NCBI RefSeq assembly: GCF_001730365.1
Contig: NZ_MIKB01000013.1
Span: 62,001-126,000 of the forward strand
From: Enterococcus quebecensis
Lineage (GTDB): Bacteria > Bacillota > Bacilli > Lactobacillales > Enterococcaceae
Reading direction: 5' to 3'
DNA length: 64,000 bases
Shown one piece after another: positions 9,606 through 18,703 of the stretch; positions within the stretch are counted from its first letter, which is position 1; each line of letters begins with the position of its first letter. The position numbers and the translations under genes are program-made. The notes under the pieces were generated by a model that was given only the letters and a program-made list of their open reading frames with translations, did no database searches and was not told where the DNA came from.

Positions 9606-12600
9606 TTATTTACTTTTCTGGAAAGCCTTTAACAGCATGTGTTTAGTATTCCCTTTGTTATTTCTAAATACTGGATAACGAACAAGCAACTGATTTTTAC
9701 ATTTGCTGATTGTTATCTCTCTACTTTTCACATAATTAGTTGAGTGAATATCATCAAGAAACTCTTCTTCATCCATTTCATAGACTCCTAGATAGTTGAT
9801 CAATAAAACCTTATCAAAAGTATCAAAAGAGCTCCTAAAAAGATTAAGCCAATTCAAATTAAATCTTTCTTTCATTTTTTGAGAAGATTTAAACTGTTCT
9901 AAAATCGTGTGTTGATCATTTTTGAAAATCGGCAACATATCAATTATTGGCCCTACGGAACGAGTAAAATCACCCGTCAAAATGTTTCGCTCTTCTTGAG
10001 TAAATTGCAATGGCAATTCTGAATCAGTTTCTAATAACTGATTTTCACTAGCTATGATATGAACAATCTCATCAATTATTGCCCAAGTTTCTACCTCTCC
10101 GACAACATCTTCCGAAATATTCAAAACAGCTGCCTCAGAACGAATGATTTCATTTTCCAGATGTTTATCACGATACCTCTGAAGAAGACATCTGTAATTT
10201 TTAACCATCTCTGAAACCTCTTTATTTTCAATCACTACTGATTGATTATGGTTGGCTTGCTCAGCGTAACTCGAATACGCAAGCTTTACTTGCTCATATG
10301 AGTTACGTCCCTGTAGTAAATCCTGTATTTCTTCTTCAATTATCAGAGAACTAATTTTATCCCATACAATATGATGTGATGTTAAATAAAGTTTAAAAGT
10401 TATATCGTCTTCTCTAACAAGATAAAGATCCATCAAGAATCTGTTTTCTGTCAATTGTTTAAAACTTTCATAAGATTTAATTTTTTCAATATTATTCTGG
10501 TATTTTTCTTCAGAAACATATCTCAAATCAAAATAAGAAATTTCTCGATGTTTTTCAAAAGGATATTCGACTATTTGAGTTCCATTCAGTTTTATACTTC
10601 TCATGGCACCGTTACTCTGAATCGTTTGTTTGAGAGCAGAAAGAACTAGCTCTTCATCCCAACTTTTTATTATAATTTCATCTTGAATAACTGAATAAGG
10701 GAATGTTAGCAAATACTCTTGAATAGGAGAAAGCTCATAACGATTTCCAACATTATGCCCTAACGATATAGATTCTGATACTTTATCAACTTCTGTCAAA
10801 ACAGGTTTACTCTTTCTATTATCTTTAGATATCGCTCTTCGAAACTCAGTTTTACTCATAACATTTTCATAATTTTTATAAGTCTTCAAATCAAGAAGAT
10901 AGTTTGGCAATCCTGTTTGTTCATCCTGATTCCATGCCGTTTTATAAAATATTTTTTTATGAGACTCAGTAACTCCTTCAATAAATAATAAGCAAATTTC
11001 CTTTTGATCTACACTTATGATTTTCTCACGACATGTCTTAAATGATAGATCAGCATTTTCTATACCTTCTTTAAAACGTTCTGCTAATCCTGTTTCAATT
11101 TTAGTTTTCACATTTTCTTTTAAAATTTGGCTAATTCGCTTTGCTGTTTTTCTGTTCATAATTTCACGGATTCCACAATCATAGCCAACTTTCCTAAGTT
11201 GTGTAACCACTTTTATGGCTTTTAGAGAATCTCCTCCAAGATCAAAAAAACTTTGCTCTGAGCTAATTTCATTAGACACATTCAGTACTTCTTTAAATAC
11301 CTGGATAATTGTTCTTTCTGTTTCACTCAGTTCTTCTCTACATTGGGAAACAGGCTCAAATGTCGGCGTTATTAATGCGTTTTTGTCTATTTTTCCAGTT
11401 TTTGTTTTTGGAAATGCTTTTAATGTTTCTATAAAAGTTGGCAACATATAATCTGGAAGATTTTTTTCCAACTCAATCAATGCCATATCTTTTGTAATCA
11501 AGTCGTTCCCAACGATATAGGAACAAATAATCGATTCCTCGTTGATTTTTCTAACAACTGTAACGGCATCTATAACACCATCTATTCTTCTCAAGGTGCG
11601 GTCAATTTCTCCCAGTTCAATCCGATATCCTCTAATCTTTACTTGTTCATCAATTCTACCTAGACACTCGATCTCTCCATCAGGGGTCCACTTTGCTAAA
11701 TCACCTGTTTTATAAAGGATTTCATTAGGATTGTATGGATTTTCAACAAAGCGTTCTTTTGTCAGCTCTTTTTGGTTGATGTAACCTTTACTGACACTTT
11801 CACCACCTACACATAATTCTCCCTGTATTCCGATGCCGCATAATTCGGTTCCATTCAAAATATAACAGTGTGTATTTCCAATCGGTCGGCCAATTAAAAT
11901 CCTCTGATCTTTGGAGAACTTGTCAAAACGATGAATAGTAGCACAAACTGTAGTTTCGGTTGGACCATATGCATTGTATACATCTTTAATTTTCCCATTA
12001 GAAAGATCTGCATATTTCATCACAACATCAGATGGCAAAGACTCACCAGCTAAAAACAATTTATCAAAACTATTAAACTCCTGAAGTCTATCGTGTTCTA
12101 TAGCATAATCCAATAATGCAGTGAAAAGTGACGGTACAATAGTTAGCTGCCGACCACAAAAATGCTTGAGTAACTTCTCGGGGTCATTTCTATCTTCTTC
12201 TGAGATGATCTCTAGGACCGAACCAGCTAATAATGCAGGAAATATTTCCCAAACGGAACCGTCAAAAATATAATTAAAATATTGTAAAACAGTTGTTGAG
12301 GATGTCAATTCAGCATTTTCTTTTTGCCAACTTGCTAAATTTAATACATTACGATGAGATATTTCAACACCTTTAGGACGACCTGTTGTGCCAGATGTAT
12401 AGATGACATACGCCGTATTTTGAGGTTCTATAGAAATAGAAATCATCCTGTTATTAATCTCTTCTTTTCTTGTATCGCCTAATTCGATTACTGTATACTT
12501 TCTTTCTAAATTTCTACTAAGTTTCTGGCTGTCACCAAGCAATATAAAGGAAGCTTCTGCATTATTCAACATGTAGTCAATCCGTTCATCAGGATGATTC

Positions 12601-15600
12601 AAATCAACTGGTAAATATGCTGCTCCTGTTTTCAAAATGCCAATCATTCCAGCAATCATATCTACTGATTTCCCAACAGCTAAAGCGACAATTTGTTTAG
12701 AAACTACCCCACGATTCATCAAAGCGGTGGCAACTTGTTGGCTCCGCTGACTCAATTCTTCATAAGTTACTCTGTCCTCTCCAAATATGACTGCTGTCTT
12801 AGAAGGGTTATTTCTCACTTGTTCTTCAAACTTCTGAACTATAGTTTTCTCGCCTTCAAAAATATGATTACTCTGATTGAAGTTTTGGATCAGTAGTTGC
12901 TGTTCTGAACTATCAATATAGTTTATATTTCCGATTGGTTCTTCTAATTTTTCTAATATCTCTTCAAGAATTTTTATAAAACGACGTGCAATCAGTTGAA
13001 CATCTGTTTCTGAAAACTTATCTGTCTTATACATAAAACCAAATTTTAAAACATCGCCCTTAAACGCTGCTAAAGTTAATGGATAATTGGTTTCTTCTCG
13101 ACCGTTCAATAAATTGAATGCAAGAGCACCCTCTTCTGTTGATTCCTGATTATAATAATTCTCAAAAGCAATAACTGACTGAATCAAACGATTCCCCATA
13201 TTTGTACACTTAGATTGAATTTCTGCAAGATGAATAAAATCATAGTTTGAGCTATTAATCGCCTGATTTTGAACTGTTTTTAGTGTTTCCAAAACCGTAT
13301 TTCCTACCTCTGTCTTCATACGAATAGGTATAGTATTTATAAATAAGCCGATAATTGTATCAGCATTAATAACTTCTGTATTTCTGCCAGATACGATTTT
13401 TCCATAAACAACATCCGATTTATTTGTATATTTTTGAAGGAGTAATCCCCAAGCAACCTCAACTATCGTATTCAATGTTAAACTTTCTTTTTTAGAAAGT
13501 TGTTCAAAAGCCTTCGTTTTAGTCTGATTTAACCCTACTTCCCATACTTTCACCTCTTTTTCTTGCTGATTAGAAATAGTGGCTGGAATTTCAGCATAGT
13601 TATCATAGTCTAGCAATAAATTCTTCCAGTAATCATAGCCATCCGCTTTACTTTTCCGATTAACTAAACGAACATACTTCTCATAGTCATACCTTGTTGA
13701 AATATTTCTCCGTAGTTGTTCTTTGCTTTTCCCATTAGTAAGCTCCGTGTAAAAATAATTCAGGTCATTCATTAAAACAGCACTACACCAACCATCCATA
13801 ATAATATGATGGAAAGTTACTACGAGATTCTTTTGGTTATCAGCTAAGTGAACTAGAATCATGCGGATCAAAGAATCAGACTCTAGGTCAAACCCTCGTT
13901 TCACATCATCTGCCAACATTTTTTTGTATTCACTTTCTGACATTTCTGACATGTCTACTTCACTTAATTCAATAGGTCGTCCTTTTAAAAGAACTTGCCT
14001 AGCTTCACTTACGTCCCGATAAGTGATTGCAGTTTCTAAAATTCCATGTTTGGTTTGAAGTAATTGTAGAGAGTCTTTGAGAGTATTAACAGTGCTCAGT
14101 CCTTGAATTTTATAATTACTTTGAACAACATAAGAAGTATCTGTTTCGTCAAAAATTTTGTGGTACAACATCCCTTTTTGCATCCCTGTTAATGGAAATA
14201 CTCTATCTATTTCACAATTACGCTGTCCATAATAAGAAACAACTTGGTTAAACTCTTCAAGAGACCACTCAATTTCTCCTGCATCTGAAGGAGTTATAAT
14301 CGTTTTTTCCTGTTTAATACAATGAGTAATCACTTCATCTAAGGACTCCACTATACTTTCCAATAAAAAAGACATTTGACTATCTGAAAAACCAGAAGCT
14401 TTATAAGTTAAAGTAAGTTGAAGTTTTCCATTTGATACAAAACTATCCAGTGATAACTTTGTGTGAAATTGATCTTGTTCCGAAATCGCACGACCATGCT
14501 CAAGCGGACTTATTGAAAAATCATTTTCATTGTCATCGTCAAAATGAAATTCACCTAAATAGTTAAACGTGATATCAGGCTGTATATTGGTTAACTCAGA
14601 TTCTGGTAACATTTTTAAAATCCCATAACCGATTCCATTAACTGGTAGTTTCCGTATAGTTTCTTTCGTTTGACGGATCAGCAGACTGATATCGCAACCT
14701 AGATTATCCAATACAATCGGATAAACACTAGTGAACCAACCTATAGTCCGATCTATCTGTATATTTGGATCAATTGCCTCGCGTCCATGACCTTCCATTT
14801 GGATAGCTAGTTTGCTCTGATTAGTTACATAATAAACCCCTTGAGCCACTGCGGCTAAAAGTAAATCATTGATTTCTGTCTGATAGGCATTTCCTGCTTT
14901 TTTTAGTAACTGATCTGTTTTTTCTTTTGTGAGAGTGACAACAATTTGTTCTTCTTTTGCTGATACACGGTCTGGTTCTAACCTAATCTGCCCTTCTAAT
15001 AACTGCTTCTCCACTGCTTTCCAATATGGAAGCTCTTGCTGAAGTCTAAAATTTTGACTATATTGACAAATCATTTCACTCCATTTTTTAAAAGAATCCG
15101 TCTTATCCGGCAGCAGATTTTCTCTATTGACTAAGTCTTTTCTACAAAGAGATTTCAAATCTTCAATAAGAATTCGCCATGATACACCATCAATCACCAA
15201 ATGATGAATAACTATTAATAAATATTCACTTGTACATAGCTTAAACATCGCTACTTTAACAAGTGGTCCTGTTTTCAAATTAATACTTCTCTGAAGCTCA
15301 TTCCCTACTTCCTCAAGCATTTTTTCACCTTCTGCCTGGGATAAGCTAGAAAAATCATATGGGTTTATTTTTACCATTGGAGTATCTTTTACGGATAGAA
15401 TTACTTGTTCTCCCTCATCATAAACCGCTCGAAGTACATCATGATGAATCAATAGTTTCTGAAAGGCATTTTCTAATAACTCACAGCTTAGGTTAGATGG
15501 AATTCTTAGCAGCATTGACTGATTAAAATGATGTTTTTCACCACTTTCGGTTTCTAAAAAATCTTTTTGGATTGGTATTGGTGTGACTGGACCACTGACT

Positions 15601-18600
15601 TCGGCTTGATCAATGATTTTTGCTACTTCTTTTGTAATCCCCTCTGCAATTTTCCTTGGTGTTTTCTTACCCATAATATCTGGTACAGTGACTTGATAAC
15701 CCTCTTCTCTCAGTTTAGAAACAATACGAATAGCTTTTATAGAGTCCCCACCTAAAGAAAAGAAATTCGCTGTCACACTTAGTTTTTCTTTAATATTCAA
15801 TATTTCTGTGAACACTTGAATAACAGCACTTTCGGCTTCTGTATCTGGAGGAACGCATATACCATCCGAATGAATGATCGGTTCAGGGAGACTCTTTCGA
15901 TCCAATTTACCTGTTCTTGTACGAGGAAAAACGTCCATACGAACAAAAAACTGAGGGATCATGTAATTTGGTAAAGTATAGGACAATAGTTCATTTAGAC
16001 TTGCCTCGGTAACTTCTTCGTCTGAAATAAAATAGGCACAAATTGATTTAGTATTATTTATATTTTTCACAATCACGACAGCTTCTCTAATTCCTGGAAC
16101 ACGCTGAAGTCTGCTTTCAATTTCTCCAAGCTCAATACGAAAACCTCTAATCTTTACCTGCTCATCAATACGACCAAGGTAGTCAATGTTACCATCTTCC
16201 GACCATCGAACCAAATCCCCAGTCCGATAGATTCTTTCTCCGGAAGCATAAGGGTTTTCAATAAATTTTTCTGCGGTCAACTCAGGCTGTTGCAGATATC
16301 CTCTAGTAACTCCTGCTCCGCCAATACAAAGTTCTCCTGGAACGTTGATTCCACATAAATCTTTGTCGTTCAACACGTATAATTTTAAATTTGCAATTGG
16401 TTTCCCTATATATATTTTTTCAGGATTTTTTATTCCTGAAAAATCGTAAAAAACAGCAGAATCAGTTGTTTCTGTTGGTCCATATATGTTATATATATTT
16501 GTTAAATCTCTTCCTGTAACTTTCATGAACTGTTCTAATAGTTCTAATGGCAGAGCCTCAGCAGCCAGATACAATTTATCAAAACTAATAATATCATTAC
16601 ATCGATCACTGGTTTCAGCAAAATTCAAAATCTCACGAAACATAGAAGGAACACAGCATAGTTGAGCTTCTTTTAAAAGATCTAAATATTTTCTCGGTTC
16701 TTTTTTCTCCTCTTCAGTCAGCATCAACAATGTACCGCCTGCCATCAAGGTAGGAAAAATTTCCGAAACGGAAGCATCAAATATATAGTTGTAATTTTGA
16801 ATAACCTTTGTTTTAGAGTCGATTTCCCCATTGGTTATCTGCCATGTACAGACATTAACAACACTTTGGTTTTCAACCATCACTCCTTTCGGTGTTCCAG
16901 TCGAACCAGACGTAAAAATAACATACATCAAATCTTTAGGTCCTGCAGTTAAAGAAAGATTTTCTTTCAGTTTAACTGATTTATTCTCAACATTTATAAT
17001 TGCCATATCAGGAAAAGTGGTCTGGACTTCAGCGGCTAGATTATCTCCACCTTCTCCTATTAATACTATTTTTGCACAACTCTTCTCTAGAATATAGGTT
17101 ACTCGATCAATAGGATGTTTTGGATCAATCGGCATATAAGCTGCACCAGCTTTTAGAACGGCTAAAATAGCAGTCAATGTCTGAATTGAGCTCTCACTAA
17201 TGATTCCAACAATTTGATTCGGCCCAATGCCTCTATCTTTTAACTTCCAAGCAATATGATTCGATCTGGCATTCAATTCTGCATAAGTATACTCTTGTTC
17301 GCTAAACACAGCAGCTACAGCATTCGGACGAATTTGAACCTGTTCTTCTATCAATTGGATGATTGTTTTATCTTTTTGATAAACAGCTTCAGTTTGATTG
17401 AAAGTCTCAACGAGCATTTTCTTTTCTCTTACACTAATCATATTCAGTTCATTGATAGGAGCTTTCGGATGCGATATCACTGCCAAAATTAGTGTTTCAA
17501 AATGGACAGACATTCTTTCTATTGTCTGTTTTTTAAAAAGATCTGTAGAATACTCCCAGCCAAAAACATACTTTTCTTCGTCTTTTACTAGGGTTAACGA
17601 TAGATCAAATTTTGCTGTACTAATTTCAGTATTAAGAATTGTTGCCTCCATCTCATCTAATACAATAGCCTCACTAGCAGACTCTTGGGCAAACATCACA
17701 TCAAACAACGGATTTCTAGACGAATCTCTTTGCAAATTTAAATCTTCTAATAAACTTTCAAATGGATAATTTTGATTTTCGTATATAGAAAAACATTTGT
17801 TTTTGAGTCCTTCCAAGTAATCAACAAATTGTTGCTCCCCATCAATTACAGTTCTTATTGGTAATGTATTGACAAACATTCCCAACATACTTGCTAATTG
17901 CCTATTGGTTCTAGCAGAAAAAGGTGAGCCTACAATAACATCTTTCTGTCTTGCATATCTGCCAAGTAAAATATTAAAAACACTCAGAAAGAATATAAAC
18001 TCCGTGATTTCGTACTTTTGACAAAAATGACTAACACTTTCGGAAAGCTCCTTGTCTAAGGTATATTTTAATAGATTACCATTATAAGTCTGTTTATTTT
18101 TTCTTGGAAAATCAGTTTGCAGCTCTAAAAGTGGTGATTCATCTTTAAATTCATCATGCCAGAATTGTTTTTGTTTTGTTAAAACTAGCTTATTCTCCCA
18201 AGCACTAAAATCTTTATATTGTAGTTTTAATGGATTCAAATTTTCTCCAAGATAAGCTTTTGACAGATCTTTCCAAATCAAGCTAATAGACTCTCCATCA
18301 GCAATAATATGATGCAAATCAATCATTAAGTATGATCCTTCATTCTCAACTTCAACCAATTTCACTCTCATCAAAGGGCCAGTCTTCAAATTAAACGGCC
18401 GCACAAAATCTGCCATCAAAATTTCTGAATCAATTTCTCGCTCTTTAAAATCACTCTCCAAATAGACTAAACGTTTTGTCGTTACAAGTTGAATAAATTC
18501 ATTATTTTCAACAGTAAAAGTCGTTCTCAATAATTCATATTTCTCAGAAAGTTCAGATAATGCTTTATCCAACTGAACCTTATCCAATTTACCATTAAAA

Positions 18601-18701
18601 TATAATCCAATTGGCATATTATAAGAAGTTCCTGCACTCTCAGAAGACTCAATTGCATATAATCTTCTTTGCCCCGAACTCATTTTATATTTTTTCATCA
18701 T
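9606..18701 (-). CDS. Nonribosomal peptide synthetase, modules 2-3 (C-A-T-E-C-A-T plus degenerate C/E-like domain)
   Basis: This 3031-aa protein contains C 7-430 (HHIIADG 130-136), A 445-940 (FTSGSTGTPKG at 596-606, A10 lysine in TGKLDRK near 932), T (LGGDSI, Ser987), E 1035-1470 (HHLVIDG 1166-1172, FNYLGEF near 1379), C 1495-1930 (HHIIMDG 1631-1637), A 1945-2445 (YTSGTTGRPKG 2101-2111) and T (LGGDSL, Ser2492). A linker of about 115 residues follows, then a C-terminal condensation-superfamily domain from about 2655. That domain keeps LSPIQ and NYLGVY landmarks, but its motif is HHIVWDK at 2776-2782. The T before E has GGDSI, as expected for an epimerising module, so module 2 should make a D-residue. 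Codes read by eye are DASCYAIDSK (no match I know) and DGWTFAAVCK (aromatic-like). The gene starts 2 nt after the upstream stop, with GGAGG 10-11 nt before the ATG. Confidence 0.96.
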   Translation of the reverse strand: MMKKYKMSSGQRRLYAIESSESAGTSYNMPIGLYFNGKLDKVQLDKALSELSEKYELLRTTFTVENNEFIQLVTTKRLVYLESDFKEREIDSEILMADFVRPFNLKTGPLMRVKLVEVENEGSYLMIDLHHIIADGESISLIWKDLSKAYLGENLNPLKLQYKDFSAWENKLVLTKQKQFWHDEFKDESPLLELQTDFPRKNKQTYNGNLLKYTLDKELSESVSHFCQKYEITEFIFFLSVFNILLGRYARQKDVIVGSPFSARTNRQLASMLGMFVNTLPIRTVIDGEQQFVDYLEGLKNKCFSIYENQNYPFESLLEDLNLQRDSSRNPLFDVMFAQESASEAIVLDEMEATILNTEISTAKFDLSLTLVKDEEKYVFGWEYSTDLFKKQTIERMSVHFETLILAVISHPKAPINELNMISVREKKMLVETFNQTEAVYQKDKTIIQLIEEQVQIRPNAVAAVFSEQEYTYAELNARSNHIAWKLKDRGIGPNQIVGIISESSIQTLTAILAVLKAGAAYMPIDPKHPIDRVTYILEKSCAKIVLIGEGGDNLAAEVQTTFPDMAIINVENKSVKLKENLSLTAGPKDLMYVIFTSGSTGTPKGVMVENQSVVNVCTWQITNGEIDSKTKVIQNYNYIFDASVSEIFPTLMAGGTLLMLTEEEKKEPRKYLDLLKEAQLCCVPSMFREILNFAETSDRCNDIISFDKLYLAAEALPLELLEQFMKVTGRDLTNIYNIYGPTETTDSAVFYDFSGIKNPEKIYIGKPIANLKLYVLNDKDLCGINVPGELCIGGAGVTRGYLQQPELTAEKFIENPYASGERIYRTGDLVRWSEDGNIDYLGRIDEQVKIRGFRIELGEIESRLQRVPGIREAVVIVKNINNTKSICAYFISDEEVTEASLNELLSYTLPNYMIPQFFVRMDVFPRTRTGKLDRKSLPEPIIHSDGICVPPDTEAESAVIQVFTEILNIKEKLSVTANFFSLGGDSIKAIRIVSKLREEGYQVTVPDIMGKKTPRKIAEGITKEVAKIIDQAEVSGPVTPIPIQKDFLETESGEKHHFNQSMLLRIPSNLSCELLENAFQKLLIHHDVLRAVYDEGEQVILSVKDTPMVKINPYDFSSLSQAEGEKMLEEVGNELQRSINLKTGPLVKVAMFKLCTSEYLLIVIHHLVIDGVSWRILIEDLKSLCRKDLVNRENLLPDKTDSFKKWSEMICQYSQNFRLQQELPYWKAVEKQLLEGQIRLEPDRVSAKEEQIVVTLTKEKTDQLLKKAGNAYQTEINDLLLAAVAQGVYYVTNQSKLAIQMEGHGREAIDPNIQIDRTIGWFTSVYPIVLDNLGCDISLLIRQTKETIRKLPVNGIGYGILKMLPESELTNIQPDITFNYLGEFHFDDDNENDFSISPLEHGRAISEQDQFHTKLSLDSFVSNGKLQLTLTYKASGFSDSQMSFLLESIVESLDEVITHCIKQEKTIITPSDAGEIEWSLEEFNQVVSYYGQRNCEIDRVFPLTGMQKGMLYHKIFDETDTSYVVQSNYKIQGLSTVNTLKDSLQLLQTKHGILETAITYRDVSEARQVLLKGRPIELSEVDMSEMSESEYKKMLADDVKRGFDLESDSLIRMILVHLADNQKNLVVTFHHIIMDGWCSAVLMNDLNYFYTELTNGKSKEQLRRNISTRYDYEKYVRLVNRKSKADGYDYWKNLLLDYDNYAEIPATISNQQEKEVKVWEVGLNQTKTKAFEQLSKKESLTLNTIVEVAWGLLLQKYTNKSDVVYGKIVSGRNTEVINADTIIGLFINTIPIRMKTEVGNTVLETLKTVQNQAINSSNYDFIHLAEIQSKCTNMGNRLIQSVIAFENYYNQESTEEGALAFNLLNGREETNYPLTLAAFKGDVLKFGFMYKTDKFSETDVQLIARRFIKILEEILEKLEEPIGNINYIDSSEQQLLIQNFNQSNHIFEGEKTIVQKFEEQVRNNPSKTAVIFGEDRVTYEELSQRSQQVATALMNRGVVSKQIVALAVGKSVDMIAGMIGILKTGAAYLPVDLNHPDERIDYMLNNAEASFILLGDSQKLSRNLERKYTVIELGDTRKEEINNRMISISIEPQNTAYVIYTSGTTGRPKGVEISHRNVLNLASWQKENAELTSSTTVLQYFNYIFDGSVWEIFPALLAGSVLEIISEEDRNDPEKLLKHFCGRQLTIVPSLFTALLDYAIEHDRLQEFNSFDKLFLAGESLPSDVVMKYADLSNGKIKDVYNAYGPTETTVCATIHRFDKFSKDQRILIGRPIGNTHCYILNGTELCGIGIQGELCVGGESVSKGYINQKELTKERFVENPYNPNEILYKTGDLAKWTPDGEIECLGRIDEQVKIRGYRIELGEIDRTLRRIDGVIDAVTVVRKINEESIICSYIVGNDLITKDMALIELEKNLPDYMLPTFIETLKAFPKTKTGKIDKNALITPTFEPVSQCREELSETERTIIQVFKEVLNVSNEISSEQSFFDLGGDSLKAIKVVTQLRKVGYDCGIREIMNRKTAKRISQILKENVKTKIETGLAERFKEGIENADLSFKTCREKIISVDQKEICLLFIEGVTESHKKIFYKTAWNQDEQTGLPNYLLDLKTYKNYENVMSKTEFRRAISKDNRKSKPVLTEVDKVSESISLGHNVGNRYELSPIQEYLLTFPYSVIQDEIIIKSWDEELVLSALKQTIQSNGAMRSIKLNGTQIVEYPFEKHREISYFDLRYVSEEKYQNNIEKIKSYESFKQLTENRFLMDLYLVREDDITFKLYLTSHHIVWDKISSLIIEEEIQDLLQGRNSYEQVKLAYSSYAEQANHNQSVVIENKEVSEMVKNYRCLLQRYRDKHLENEIIRSEAAVLNISEDVVGEVETWAIIDEIVHIIASENQLLETDSELPLQFTQEERNILTGDFTRSVGPIIDMLPIFKNDQHTILEQFKSSQKMKERFNLNWLNLFRSSFDTFDKVLLINYLGVYEMDEEEFLDDIHSTNYVKSREITISKCKNQLLVRYPVFRNNKGNTKHMLLKAFQKSK

Positions 18702-18703
18702 AG

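Noticed and set aside
17398-17769. 123-codon + strand frame inside the NRPS gene
   Set aside because: It lies wholly opposite the conserved C-domain coding sequence and shows no start signal or recognisable protein.
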